From Planctomycetota bacterium (GTDB taxonomy: Bacteria; Planctomycetota; Planctomycetia; Pirellulales; UBA1268), in contig JAQBZA010000090.1 in NCBI GenBank assembly GCA_027622795.1, forward strand, positions 1 to 9,843: a stretch of DNA of 9,843 nt, written 5' to 3'. The stretch's first letter is position 1. Each line of letters opens with the position of its first letter. Below, one piece after another: positions 1-7,319 of the stretch. The translations under genes and the position numbers were made by a program. A model generated the notes under the pieces. That model was given only the letters and a program-made list of their open reading frames with translations, was not told where the DNA came from and did no database searches.

Positions 1-850
1 CGGCGACCGCAGCGAGGCCGGCCTCGGCTAGACAGCGACCGACATCTTCGGCAGTCGCCTCGGCCGGAATGTTCGCCGACATGATCGCGTAGCCCAGCCG
101 TTGCGCCTCTGTCGCGGCTGCGGCGACAGCCGTGGCATTGCTGCCCACGATCAGGTGCTCTACCCGGCAGCCGCGGGGCGTCGTCCAGTTCCCGTTGGTC
201 GCTGTCTCCTCGAGCATGCACGGCCCTGAGGCGATGACATGAAGATCATCGCCGATCACGTCTGACAGCAGGAGCACGATCAGCCGCCCGGCGGCACAGG
301 CTCGAGCAAGGCCGCCCCCTTTGACGAGGCTCATCTCGCGGCGGGCCGCGTTAAGTTCGGCGATCGTCGCACCCCCTTCAGAGAGCCGGCGGGTGGCGGC
401 AATCTTTTCTTCGAGTGTTACGCCGGGCTGCGGGGCCGCCAGAAGCGCCGAGCCGCCGCCGGTGATCAGGGCGATCACCACGTCACGGGGCGTAAGCGAC
501 GCGATCCGTTCCACAATCTCTTCCGTGGTCTTCACGACCTCCGGCGTGGGGAGGTTGCTGCCCGCCGGTCGCGTTTCCCGCACCTCGATGTGGGGCAGCG
601 GGCGGCCGCAGCCCTCGGGCACGCTTACCAGGCCACTCGCACGGTGCTGCGCGAGCCGTTCCGCGCCGAGTAACGCTTCGACGCCAGCCGCCATGCCGGC
701 TGCCGCTTTGCCGGCCCCGACCACGACGACGCGATCGCAGTTGTCGATAACCTGCCTCAGCTTCTCACCACTGGAAGCATCAGCGAGCAGTCGCTCCGGC
801 CGCACGGCATCGATTGCGGCCGTCCAGATCGTGCGGGCGTCGGCACTCAC
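1..850 (-). CDS. gckA: Type-2 glycerate kinase (glycerate 2-kinase, DUF4147/MOFRL family), N-terminal part
   Basis: The enzyme phosphorylates D-glycerate with ATP to give 2-phosphoglycerate, feeding glycolysis or gluconeogenesis in the cytoplasm. I translated the minus strand by hand: 283 codons are open from a GTG at 850-848 to the left edge, with no stop. Family members are usually about 420-450 residues, so roughly the C-terminal third (the MOFRL part) is missing because of the window edge. Visible family motifs are VVVVGAGKAAAGMA near residues 41-54, LITGGGSALL at 128-137, an SLVKGGGLA segment at 174-182 (relatives often have KGGRLA) and SDVIGDDLHVIASGP at 196-210. The GTG start overlaps the stop of the upstream gene in a GTGA arrangement, which points to translational coupling. 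A GTG four bases further upstream is out of frame. The family call is secure from the motifs. Substrate choice (glycerate versus hydroxypyruvate-linked relatives such as TtuD) is less certain. Confidence 0.9.
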   Translation of the reverse strand, partial: MSADARTIWTAAIDAVRPERLLADASSGEKLRQVIDNCDRVVVVGAGKAAAGMAAGVEALLGAERLAQHRASGLVSVPEGCGRPLPHIEVRETRPAGSNLPTPEVVKTTEEIVERIASLTPRDVVIALITGGGSALLAAPQPGVTLEEKIAATRRLSEGGATIAELNAARREMSLVKGGGLARACAAGRLIVLLLSDVIGDDLHVIASGPCMLEETATNGNWTTPRGCRVEHLIVGSNATAVAAAATEAQRLGYAIMSANIPAEATAEDVGRCLAEAGLAAVA

Positions 851-1701
851 TCACTCGCCCCCGAATGGAAATTCTTGGGGTCAAACCGCGAGAGGTCGAT
901 GCCACCGCCCCCTTCCTCTTCGAGCAGCTTCACCCGCATCTCGAGCCGTTCGAGCCGGCGGGCCAAGAGCGCGGGTGAATCCTCGATCGGCTTGGGCCGC
1001 TCGGGCCGCGGTACCTGCGGATAGCCAAGCTGTCGCTGGAGCGCCGAAAAAAAGAAGAGCGGATCCTTGCCGCGGTTGGCCCGCGCGATCCGCCCCTCTT
1101 TCTCACCGAAGAGGATCGCGCGGTCGGGCTCGGGCCCCTCGCGGCCAGCCTGGGCGGCATCGCGTTTTTCAATCCGCCAATATTCCGGGCTGCGGATGTA
1201 GACGAGGTCGGCCAGATCGACAAACCCCATCTGCCGCGAGAGCATCGTGATCCAGCTCCGCCAGTCGGCGTCGAAGATCGCGTCATCGGCAAGGGCGACG
1301 AGGCCGAGGGCGTAGTCGAGGCGATTCCGCGACAGGCACTCGAAGCGGTAGAAGAAGAGCCCCTGCGGAGTTGCTCCCTCGCCGCGGTAGGTCGCCTCCC
1401 GTTCGAGGATCGCGAGGCCCGTCCGCATGTCGAACCGCCCTCCCTCCTCTTCGGCCTCCGACATCACGAAGGTCTGGAAGGCGGTGAAGTAGTGGGGGAG
1501 CCGAGACATCGCCGTGGAGAGCGTGCCGACCAGCTTCAACTCACTGGCCAGATAATCGAGGGCCATCGGGAGCTTCGAGGTGGCCAGCACCTCCTCACCG
1601 ATCGCCCGCAGCGCCTCCTGGGCGGCGATCCCGGCCGAGATCCGCTCGGCTAGGTTACGAAACAGGTAGGCCTGTTCGACGTATTCCTCACGATCGAGCA
1701 T
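847..1701 (-). CDS. Conserved protein of unknown function, probably planctomycete-specific
   Basis: I cannot assign a function. The product is 284 residues, soluble-looking, with no signal peptide or membrane segment. The N-terminal two thirds look mostly helical, starting MLDREEYVEQAYLFR. Notable stretches are SRLPHYFTAFQTFVM (66-80), LFGEKEGRIARANRGKDPLFFF (197-218; key residues GEKEGRIA and KDPLF) and a charged C-terminal helix RRLERLEMRVKLLEEE (248-263) that could form a coiled coil. The tail is GGGGIDLSRFDP. I remember similar proteins in Pirellulales genomes, but this is not verified here. I chose ATG 1701-1699 because the DREEY segment begins the conserved-looking part and an AAGGA lies about 12 bases upstream. 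ATG 1713 adds four residues but has no spaced ribosome site. An open frame also extends to 1782, but that would cover the divergent promoter region. The gene overlaps the glycerate kinase start by 4 bases and is probably co-transcribed with it. Confidence 0.8.
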   Translation of the reverse strand: MLDREEYVEQAYLFRNLAERISAGIAAQEALRAIGEEVLATSKLPMALDYLASELKLVGTLSTAMSRLPHYFTAFQTFVMSEAEEEGGRFDMRTGLAILEREATYRGEGATPQGLFFYRFECLSRNRLDYALGLVALADDAIFDADWRSWITMLSRQMGFVDLADLVYIRSPEYWRIEKRDAAQAGREGPEPDRAILFGEKEGRIARANRGKDPLFFFSALQRQLGYPQVPRPERPKPIEDSPALLARRLERLEMRVKLLEEEGGGGIDLSRFDPKNFHSGASE

Positions 1702-1773
1702 CTCTGGCCCCATTTCCTTGGCACAATCGCCGCTCACGGCAGCCTGCCACGCAGACGACTGGTTCCCCCATCG

Positions 1774-1779
1774 TATAAT
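1774..1779 (+). promoter_or_regulatory. Candidate -10 box for ribBA
   Basis: A perfect TATAAT lies 66 bases before the ribBA ATG in the gap between two divergent genes. No convincing -35 hexamer is seen 16-18 bases upstream (the sequence there is around GCAGAC), and there is no TGn extension. It would put the transcript start near 1786, just before the hairpin at 1789-1808. On the opposite strand TACGAT (1775-1770) overlaps it by two bases and could be a weak -10 for the unknown gene ending at 847. Confidence 0.45.
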
Positions 1780-1788
1780 CAAAGTTGA

Positions 1789-1808
1789 GCTGGCCGCAGC
1801 CGGCCAGC
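1789..1808 (+). other. Hairpin at the expected 5' end of the ribBA transcript
   Basis: GCTGGCCG (1789-1796) and CGGCCAGC (1801-1808) are perfect inverted complements with a CAGC loop, giving an 8-bp GC-rich stem. It is followed by GAAAAAG. If transcription starts just downstream of the TATAAT at 1774, this stem sits at the very 5' end of the mRNA, 36 bases before the start codon. It could stabilise the messenger or act as an operator. It is not followed by a T-run on the plus strand, so it is not a standard terminator for that strand. It does not resemble an FMN riboswitch, which is much longer. Confidence 0.5.
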
Positions 1809-1831
1809 GAAAAAGCTAGGGAACACCAGGC

Positions 1832-1836
1832 AGGAG
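1832..1836 (+). promoter_or_regulatory. Ribosome binding site that fixes the ribBA start
   Basis: AGGAG lies 8 bases before ATG 1845. This supports the ATG over an in-frame TTG at 1785, which would add 20 residues with no family resemblance and would overlap the leader hairpin. Confidence 0.7.
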
Positions 1837-1844
1837 CCCAAGGC

Positions 1845-3053
1845 ATGCCCGACCGATTCAGCAGTCTCGACGCGGCCGTGGAGGCCTTTCGCCGCGGCGC
1901 GGTCGTGATCGTCGTCGACGCCGAAGATCGGGAAAACGAGGGCGACTTCGTCTGCGCCGCCGAGAAGGTGTCGCCGGCGATCGTCAACTTCATGATCACG
2001 CATGGCCGGGGGCAGGTCTGCATGCCGATCCTGCCCGACATGGCCCGGCGGCTCGAACTGCCGATGATGGTGGAGGCCAACTCCACGCCGCTGGGTACTG
2101 CCTTCACCGTGCCGGTCGATCATCGCACGGCCCGCACCGGCATCACGGCCGTCGAGCGGGCCGACACGATCCGGGCCATCCTCGATCCCACGAGCACGCC
2201 GGCCGACTTCGTGCGGCCGGGGCATCTCTTTCCGCTGATCGCGAAGGAGGGGGGCGTGCTCCGGCGGGCCGGCCACACGGAGGCCGCGATCGATCTTTCG
2301 CGGCTGGCGGGAATGCAGCCAGCGGGTGTGCTCTGCGAGATCCTCGACGAGTCGGGCAACCGGGCCGACCGTGAGGCGCTCTTTCAGCTCGCCCGCGATC
2401 ACAAACTCGAAATCATCTCAATCGAGGAGCTGATCCGGCAGCGGCGGCTCCGGGAAAAGCTCGTCGAGCGAATTGCCGAGGCCGACCTGCCGACGAAGTG
2501 GGGCCGGTTTCGCATCATCGCCTACGGTGTGAAGTATGAGCCCCAGCAGCCGCTCGTGCTCGTGATGGGTGATCCGACCAAGGCGGCCGCGCCGCTGGTG
2601 CGGCTCCATTCCTCCTGTTTTACGGGTGACCTGCTCGACAGTCTGCGGTGCGACTGCGGCGACCAGCTCCACATGGCCCTCGACATGATCGGCCGCGAGG
2701 GGGCCGGTGTGCTCGTCTATCTCCCGCAGGAGGGGCGGGGCATCGGCCTCGTCGAGAAGATTCGAGCCTACGAACTGCAAGACAAGGGGCTCGATACGGT
2801 GGAGGCCAACCTCGCCCTCGGCTACAAGGCCGATTCACGTGATTACGGCGTGGGCATCCAGCTGCTCAAGGACCTCGGCCTGCGAAAGGTGCGGCTGCTC
2901 ACCAACAATCCGAAGAAGACCGATGCCTTCATCTATGGCGGCTTCGATCTGGAGGTGATCGATCAGGTGCCGATCCTGCCGCCGGTGAACGAGCATAACG
3001 AGCGGTATCTGGCGACGAAGCGGGAAAAGCTCGGCCACCGGTTTCCGGGCTGA
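1845..3053 (+). CDS. ribBA: RibBA: 3,4-dihydroxy-2-butanone 4-phosphate synthase / GTP cyclohydrolase II
   Basis: This bifunctional cytoplasmic enzyme makes both starting compounds of riboflavin. The RibB half converts ribulose 5-phosphate to dihydroxybutanone phosphate plus formate. The RibA half opens GTP to the diaminopyrimidine precursor plus formate and pyrophosphate. The protein is 402 residues, the usual RibBA length. The RibB half (about 1-200) has DAEDRENEGD at 25-34, HGRG at 53-56, TGITAVERADTI at 98-109 and GHTEAAIDL at 143-151, all carrying the metal and substrate residues known in the family. The RibA half (about 205-402) has the zinc cysteines C258, C269 and C271 in CFTGDLLDSLRCDCG, the QEGRGIGL loop at 295-302, DTVEANLALG, DSRDYGVG and LLTNNPKK. 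Both halves look intact, so both activities are expected. The gene stands alone here: no other rib gene is seen, it is divergent from the unknown gene and it converges with the esterase. A hairpin leader and TATAAT lie upstream, with no FMN riboswitch. Confidence 0.97.
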   Translation: MPDRFSSLDAAVEAFRRGAVVIVVDAEDRENEGDFVCAAEKVSPAIVNFMITHGRGQVCMPILPDMARRLELPMMVEANSTPLGTAFTVPVDHRTARTGITAVERADTIRAILDPTSTPADFVRPGHLFPLIAKEGGVLRRAGHTEAAIDLSRLAGMQPAGVLCEILDESGNRADREALFQLARDHKLEIISIEELIRQRRLREKLVERIAEADLPTKWGRFRIIAYGVKYEPQQPLVLVMGDPTKAAAPLVRLHSSCFTGDLLDSLRCDCGDQLHMALDMIGREGAGVLVYLPQEGRGIGLVEKIRAYELQDKGLDTVEANLALGYKADSRDYGVGIQLLKDLGLRKVRLLTNNPKKTDAFIYGGFDLEVIDQVPILPPVNEHNERYLATKREKLGHRFPG

Positions 3054-3088
3054 GTGTTGGTCCGGCCAAGAATGCGTGCCACGTAAAA

Positions 3089-4975
3089 TTAGGGGTCGCT
3101 ACCTCCCACCCAGCGCAGGTTGCGAAACTGCCGATCCTGCGGCCAGAGGCCGCCGGCCCGGACCACCTCCTTACCGTCGTTGCGCTCCCGAATCGCCGCC
3201 ACGATCCCCAGCTCGGTAAGGTACCGCCAGCTGGCCAGGCCCTTGCGAGTGCGGTCGTCTAGTGGCTCCAGGTCGGCCGGCTCGAACTCGACCGTCTGCC
3301 AGTCGGCCGACGCCTGAAGTGGCTTGGCAGCAAAGTAGTTGCCCTGAGGCACCCCTGCGTAACAACTCCAGGCAGCCATGCCGAAGGTGAGCACGAGCTC
3401 GCCTCCCTGCGGCGACAGCACATCGACCGCAAGGGTCGCGCCGTCGAGTCCGCGCCACTTGGGATCCTTGACCTTGCGGGTGACCGCCTCATGGTGATGC
3501 GGGTTCGAGGGGTTGAGTTGATACCAATCGTGCCAGCCAGTGAAATCCTCCACGATCATCCGCTGCGGTGGATCAGTTGCCTGTACGCCAGCAGCGACCA
3601 GGTCGACTGGATCAAAGTCGAGCTGCCAAGAACTGACCAGGTATGTGGCCGGCTGCTGCTGATTCCATGGTGGACCGACGATGTTTTGATCAAGTGGATA
3701 GTGGACATTCGCGATGATGAACAGCGGCAGCTTTCTACTGGTGATCGGGCAGTGGGCGACCCAGTTGGCTCCCGCGCGGGTCACCTCGGCTGATCGCCAA
3801 AAACGGGTGATGCCATGCGGATCAACGCTGTAGAAAATATCGACTTTTTGCACGTCTTCTGGCCGGCACGGCGTCACCGTTGCAACCGGGACCCCACCTG
3901 TCGTCTTGAGATCGACTTCCAGCTTCGGTGTGGTGGGAAAAGCCCCTGTTCCTTTCAGCGCACAGTCGAAGAAGTACGATCCGGCAAAGGCCGACTCACT
4001 GACATGACGATGGTTGAGGTGCGGTGAAATGCTGAAGTGAATCGAGTCGCTCGGCATCTCCTTCCAGTTCATGAACAGCTGATCGACCATTCCGTTGAAG
4101 TCGTTGTGGGGGCCGAGATAGAGAATCGGGCAGTGGATCTCACGAATGGCGTTGAGGTCGTCGATGGCGTTCATGTACAGCGGCGACTGATTCCGTGGCC
4201 GGCAGGCCGAACCAGGCCGCTCCCGCAGGGCATTCTGGGCGGCGGCCGAACCACCACAGGAGGGCACCGCCGCCTTTACCCGACGGTCGGCACCTGCCGT
4301 CATCACGGTGAGCTTGCCCCCCATCGAGTGGCCAGTCACGCCGAGCAGGTCAGCATCCACCTCAGGCCGTTGCTCCAGAAAAGTCAGCGCCCGACGGGCA
4401 GCGACGGTGATTAAAAACCAGTTGCTGTTCCGCGGGCTCGGCACAGCGTCGAGGGTTTTCTCATCTGGCTCAACCGAGCCGTAGTGGCTGTTGTGACCGG
4501 TCTGAGTGGCATCGACTGCACCCCAGTCGGTGCCGAGGTCGCCCGGCTGCTGGTCAACCATCGGCTTGGCTCCCCAGTTGATCGCGATGCAGGCATAGCC
4601 ATTGGCCGCAGCTGTCTCGACCGTCTCCCGCTGGGCCCGCTGGCCTCCGCCATGCATCTGGAGGATGGCTGGCACCTTGCCGTCGGCAGCGTGCGGAAAG
4701 GCGTAGTAGGCCCCCATCCGTGATGGCTGACCCTTGAAGGTGCCGATGTGATACGTCAGCAGTTGCGTGGTGATCCCATTGGCCTGCCACTCATGAACCA
4801 CCTTAACGTCCAGCGGCTCAATCGTCGGGTCATAGCCCTGCCAGAGTTCCTGAAAGGTTTGCCGGGGCAGGCTGTCAAGCGGCGGGAACGTTTCACCCAC
4901 CAAGACGGACGGCAGACCCATGCAGGCCAGAATAACGGCTATGCGGCGGTATGGCCCGACGTCAGCGACACGCAT
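3089..4975 (-). CDS. Secreted alpha/beta-hydrolase, acetylxylan-esterase/dienelactone-hydrolase-like, with extra C-terminal domains
   Basis: This is probably an exported carbohydrate-ester hydrolase; the true substrate is unknown. The product is 628 residues. It opens with a signal peptide: basic YRR at 9-11, a hydrophobic run IAVILACMGLPSVLV at 12-26, and likely cleavage near 27-28. Cys18 makes a poor lipobox. The hydrolase core (about 80-345) has an oxyanion-type MHGGG at 107-111, the nucleophile elbow GHSMGG with Ser217, a likely acid Asp292 in GPHNDF, and a likely histidine at 319-324 in HLNHRH. Residues about 350-460 look like a beta-rich linker domain (FYSVDPHGITRFWRSAEV). Residues about 470-628 look like a jelly-roll carbohydrate-binding or CIA30-like fold (IVEDFTGWHDWYQLN, DWQTVEFEPADL); that is a guess from pattern. 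Start ATG 4975 follows AAGGAG with good spacing and begins the signal peptide; the frame stays open to 5113 but that stretch lacks protein-like features. It converges with ribBA across 35 bases and diverges from the ABC importer operon. Confidence 0.82.
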   Translation of the reverse strand: MRVADVGPYRRIAVILACMGLPSVLVGETFPPLDSLPRQTFQELWQGYDPTIEPLDVKVVHEWQANGITTQLLTYHIGTFKGQPSRMGAYYAFPHAADGKVPAILQMHGGGQRAQRETVETAAANGYACIAINWGAKPMVDQQPGDLGTDWGAVDATQTGHNSHYGSVEPDEKTLDAVPSPRNSNWFLITVAARRALTFLEQRPEVDADLLGVTGHSMGGKLTVMTAGADRRVKAAVPSCGGSAAAQNALRERPGSACRPRNQSPLYMNAIDDLNAIREIHCPILYLGPHNDFNGMVDQLFMNWKEMPSDSIHFSISPHLNHRHVSESAFAGSYFFDCALKGTGAFPTTPKLEVDLKTTGGVPVATVTPCRPEDVQKVDIFYSVDPHGITRFWRSAEVTRAGANWVAHCPITSRKLPLFIIANVHYPLDQNIVGPPWNQQQPATYLVSSWQLDFDPVDLVAAGVQATDPPQRMIVEDFTGWHDWYQLNPSNPHHHEAVTRKVKDPKWRGLDGATLAVDVLSPQGGELVLTFGMAAWSCYAGVPQGNYFAAKPLQASADWQTVEFEPADLEPLDDRTRKGLASWRYLTELGIVAAIRERNDGKEVVRAGGLWPQDRQFRNLRWVGGSDP

Positions 4976-4984
4976 CGCGTGATT

Positions 4985-4990
4985 CTCCTT
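4985..4990 (-). promoter_or_regulatory. Ribosome binding site that fixes the esterase start
   Basis: AAGGAG read on the minus strand lies 9 bases before ATG 4975-4973. It supports this start, which opens directly into the signal peptide, over an upstream in-frame start that would put 46 hydrophilic residues before it. Confidence 0.7.
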
Positions 4991-5257
4991 TTCTTCAGTA
5001 GCCTTCGCACGATGGAGAAAGCGAAGAGTATTGACAGACGAAAGAGTAGCTTCACGGGTGCGAATGCCAAATCCCGATCGCGCTGTGACGGCAGGCGATG
5101 ACCCGTTCTTCAAATCTCGATAATGCCGCCAGTCCCTTGCCGCGAGATGAAAGGCCGGGGGCAGACTGGACTCGGCACTGAGGGCACCGATGGCAGCCTT
5201 CGTCCTGAAGCGTGGTAGTCAAGCAGATCTTCGGGCGAGCGGCAGTGCGGCAAACGT

Positions 5258-5272
5258 ACGGGTTTGACCCGT
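5258..5272. repeat. Inverted repeat upstream of the importer operon
   Basis: ACGGGT (5258-5263) and ACCCGT (5267-5272) are perfect inverted complements around a TTG spacer. With two G-U pairs and one further C-G pair the stem can extend to 9 pairs in RNA. It lies 58 bases before the binding-protein ATG. It could be an operator half-site pair or a small leader hairpin; no run of T follows it. Confidence 0.4.
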
Positions 5273-5320
5273 GTGGGAGGCAGGCTTTAGCATCGACTCA
5301 GCGGCGAAGTCTTCTACCGC

Positions 5321-5324
5321 GGAG
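5321..5324 (+). promoter_or_regulatory. Ribosome binding site for the solute-binding protein
   Basis: GGAG lies 6 bases before ATG 5331. This start gives a normal lipoprotein signal peptide. An in-frame upstream GTG at 5271 would add 20 residues ahead of the signal peptide and would begin inside the inverted repeat. Confidence 0.6.
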
Positions 5325-5330
5325 AATGTC

Positions 5331-7316
5331 ATGCAGATACGATGTGGCCGAATGGATGGTTTGTGCGCGTGGTGGACCGTGGCGGTGGTCGCCGCCGCGA
5401 TGCTCTTGAGCGGTTGCCGCGAGTCGCCGAACGATGACCTTGGCGTGGGGCCGCAGGTCGATGTGAAGCCCGAACTCTCCTCCAGCGACGCCGTGCTCAA
5501 GCAGCCGGTCACGCCCGCCGTGGAACCGGAACGGGAGCCCTTTGATCCACCAGCCTTGGCCGACCTCGACCAGGCCACCACCTGGATCGACCGTCCCGTT
5601 CAAGACGGCCTTGTGCTTCTGCGGGCCGCCCAAGCGGAGGAAAACCTGCTCTGCTCCACTGACGAAGCCCTCACCCTGAAAAATGACTCTGCAGACACAA
5701 ACGCCAAGATCCTGTCGGCCCTTGGGCGACTGCCGGCTGATGGGGAGGCCGATTTGGAAGCCCGTATCGATCGGCACGTCATGGGTGACCTTGGCAGCAC
5801 CAACCCGATCATGATCAGCACATCAGCGGAATTTGACATCCTTGGTCTCACTGGCTTCGGACTCTTCTCGTTCGGCCGTGATCTTGACCCGTTTGCGGCA
5901 GCCGAAACCGTTGTGAGTTGGCAGACCAGTGCCGATGGGCTGCTTGACAAGGTGGTGATGCGGGATGATCTCGTCTGGAGTGATGGCTCACCGATCACGG
6001 CCCACGACATCGCCTTCTCCTACACGGTGATCATGGACCCGAGGGTGCCCGTGCCGGCTGTCCGCAGCGGAACCGATCAGCTGCGGGGAGTGCATGCCTA
6101 TGACGACCACACAATCGTCTTTTTCCACCAGGAGCCACTGGCAACCAATGTGTGGAACATCAACTTTCCCGTGCTGCCAAAGCACGTCTATGAGAAAACA
6201 TGGGAGCAAGACCCCACTCTCAAAGACAGTCCGGAACACGTCGCCCTAGAACAGTCGCCGATCGTGGGAGGACCGTATGAGATCGTGGAGCGCACGCGGG
6301 GTCAGCAGATTGTGCTGCGACGTCGAGAGAATTGGTCAGCCGTCAACGGCAAGAAGGTTCGCGAGGAGCCTTTCTTCAAGGAGGTACGGTTCCGGATCAT
6401 CGAGGATCCAAACACCTCGCTACTGGCACTGAAGGCGGGTGATATCCACGAGATGATTCTCACGCCTGAACAGTGGACCACCCAGACAACAGACGAAGAC
6501 TTTTATCAGCGAAACACGAAGGCCAACGCGCCCGAATGGGTGAGCTTCCACCTTGGCTGGAACATCGAAAGCCCCTTTTTCGCCGACCGTCGCGTCCGTC
6601 GGGCGATGAGTTATGCCTTCGACTATGACGAGATGCTCGACAAACTCTGCTATGGCCTCTATCAGCCGTGCGCCGGCAACTTTCCCGATGATTCTTGGAT
6701 GGCGCCGAAGAAGAAACTCCAGCCCTACAAGCAGGATTTGGACACGGCGGAGGCATTGCTCGACGAGGCTGGCTGGATCGATCGCGACAACGACGGCATT
6801 CGTGACAAGGAGATCGACGGACGATTGGTGCCGTTTGAGTTTTCAATCCTCTGCAGTCAGCAACCCCTGCGAATTGCGATCTGTGTCTTGATGAAGGATT
6901 GCCTCGACCGGATCGGGGTACGCATGAATGTGAAGCCTGTCGAATCCACCGTTCTTCAAGACCTCACCCAGAAGCGGAAATTTCAGGCCTACTTCGGGGG
7001 CTGGGGGTCGGGCACCGACCCCGACACGTCTGAAAATATCTGGAAGACCGGGGCGATGCGCAACTTCGTCAATTACTCCAACCCTGAGGTTGACAGACTC
7101 TACGAGGAGGGGCGCCGCGAACTCGATCGTGCCAAGCGGGCTGGGAAGTATGCGCGCATTCAGGAGATTCTTTACGAAGATCAACCCTACACATGGCTCT
7201 TCTGGCGTAATAGTTTCTACGGGTTTTCGAAGCGGGTCCGCGGCTATGTCTTTAGCCCGCGCGGGCCGTTTCACTACTCACCTGGCTTTGGCAGCCTCTG
7301 GATGCCAAGCGAGTGA
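5331..7316 (+). CDS. ABC importer solute-binding lipoprotein, oligopeptide/dipeptide type (SBP_bac_5)
   Basis: The protein captures a solute outside the inner membrane and delivers it to the permeases encoded next. Family members bind peptides, nickel complexes or some sugars; the ligand here is unknown. It is 661 residues, longer than the usual 500-600. A lipoprotein signal peptide covers 1-28 with hydrophobic AWWTVAVVAAAMLLSG and lipobox LLSGC, so Cys29 is the lipid anchor. Residues 30-80 are a Pro/Glu/Asp-rich linker. Residues about 83-140 form an added segment not typical of the family. The SBP_bac_5 core follows: a GDLGSTNP strand, SWQTSADGL at 196-204, the hallmark VWSDGSPITAHDIAFSY at 215-231, GGPYEIVE at 313-320, and a C-terminal NYSNPEVDRLYEEG at 581-594 with YARIQEILYEDQPY at 607-620. 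Cys440 and Cys447 in LCYGLYQPC may form a disulfide. The gene ends 3 bases before the first permease. Start ATG 5331 is preferred for its GGAG; ATG 5352 is possible. Confidence 0.92.
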   Translation: MQIRCGRMDGLCAWWTVAVVAAAMLLSGCRESPNDDLGVGPQVDVKPELSSSDAVLKQPVTPAVEPEREPFDPPALADLDQATTWIDRPVQDGLVLLRAAQAEENLLCSTDEALTLKNDSADTNAKILSALGRLPADGEADLEARIDRHVMGDLGSTNPIMISTSAEFDILGLTGFGLFSFGRDLDPFAAAETVVSWQTSADGLLDKVVMRDDLVWSDGSPITAHDIAFSYTVIMDPRVPVPAVRSGTDQLRGVHAYDDHTIVFFHQEPLATNVWNINFPVLPKHVYEKTWEQDPTLKDSPEHVALEQSPIVGGPYEIVERTRGQQIVLRRRENWSAVNGKKVREEPFFKEVRFRIIEDPNTSLLALKAGDIHEMILTPEQWTTQTTDEDFYQRNTKANAPEWVSFHLGWNIESPFFADRRVRRAMSYAFDYDEMLDKLCYGLYQPCAGNFPDDSWMAPKKKLQPYKQDLDTAEALLDEAGWIDRDNDGIRDKEIDGRLVPFEFSILCSQQPLRIAICVLMKDCLDRIGVRMNVKPVESTVLQDLTQKRKFQAYFGGWGSGTDPDTSENIWKTGAMRNFVNYSNPEVDRLYEEGRRELDRAKRAGKYARIQEILYEDQPYTWLFWRNSFYGFSKRVRGYVFSPRGPFHYSPGFGSLWMPSE

Positions 7317-7319
7317 GCC

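Larger units (their letters stand above)
4976..5330. other. Divergent intergenic region between esterase and ABC importer operon
   Basis: These 355 bases contain no convincing gene. They should hold the promoters of both flanking genes. On the plus strand a GATAAT at 5119-5124 could be a -10 box, but no good -35 precedes it. A TTGACA at 5031-5036 has no -10 partner at normal spacing. On the minus strand TTGGCA followed 16 bases later by TACTCT is a weak candidate for the esterase. One clear inverted repeat lies at 5258-5272. A 25-codon plus-strand frame at 5190-5267 has no support. Confidence 0.6.

Noticed and set aside
321..1250. Long plus-strand open frame of about 309 codons
   Set aside because: It lies opposite the glycerate kinase and the unknown gene, both with clear protein-like sequence. 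Its own translation is Arg/Ala/Ser/Pro-rich with no motif, as expected for the shadow of a GC-rich gene.
1702..1844. Possible FMN riboswitch before ribBA
   Set aside because: The leader after the TATAAT is only about 60 bases, and the single simple hairpin lacks the multi-stem layout of that riboswitch.
1779..2402. Minus-strand open frame of about 207 codons opposite ribBA
   Set aside because: It is antisense to highly conserved RibB motifs and has no recognisable protein features.
3054..3088. Bidirectional terminator between ribBA and the esterase
   Set aside because: Only a 4-bp TTGG/CCAA stem is visible and no T-run follows on either strand. I see no support for an intrinsic terminator.
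5031..5036. Perfect TTGACA as a -35 box
   Set aside because: No -10-like hexamer lies 15-19 bases downstream. The sequence there is around ACGGGT.
5190..5267. A 25-codon plus-strand frame in the divergent intergenic region
   Set aside because: It has no ribosome site at good spacing, no motif, and it ends inside the inverted repeat. It is likely chance.
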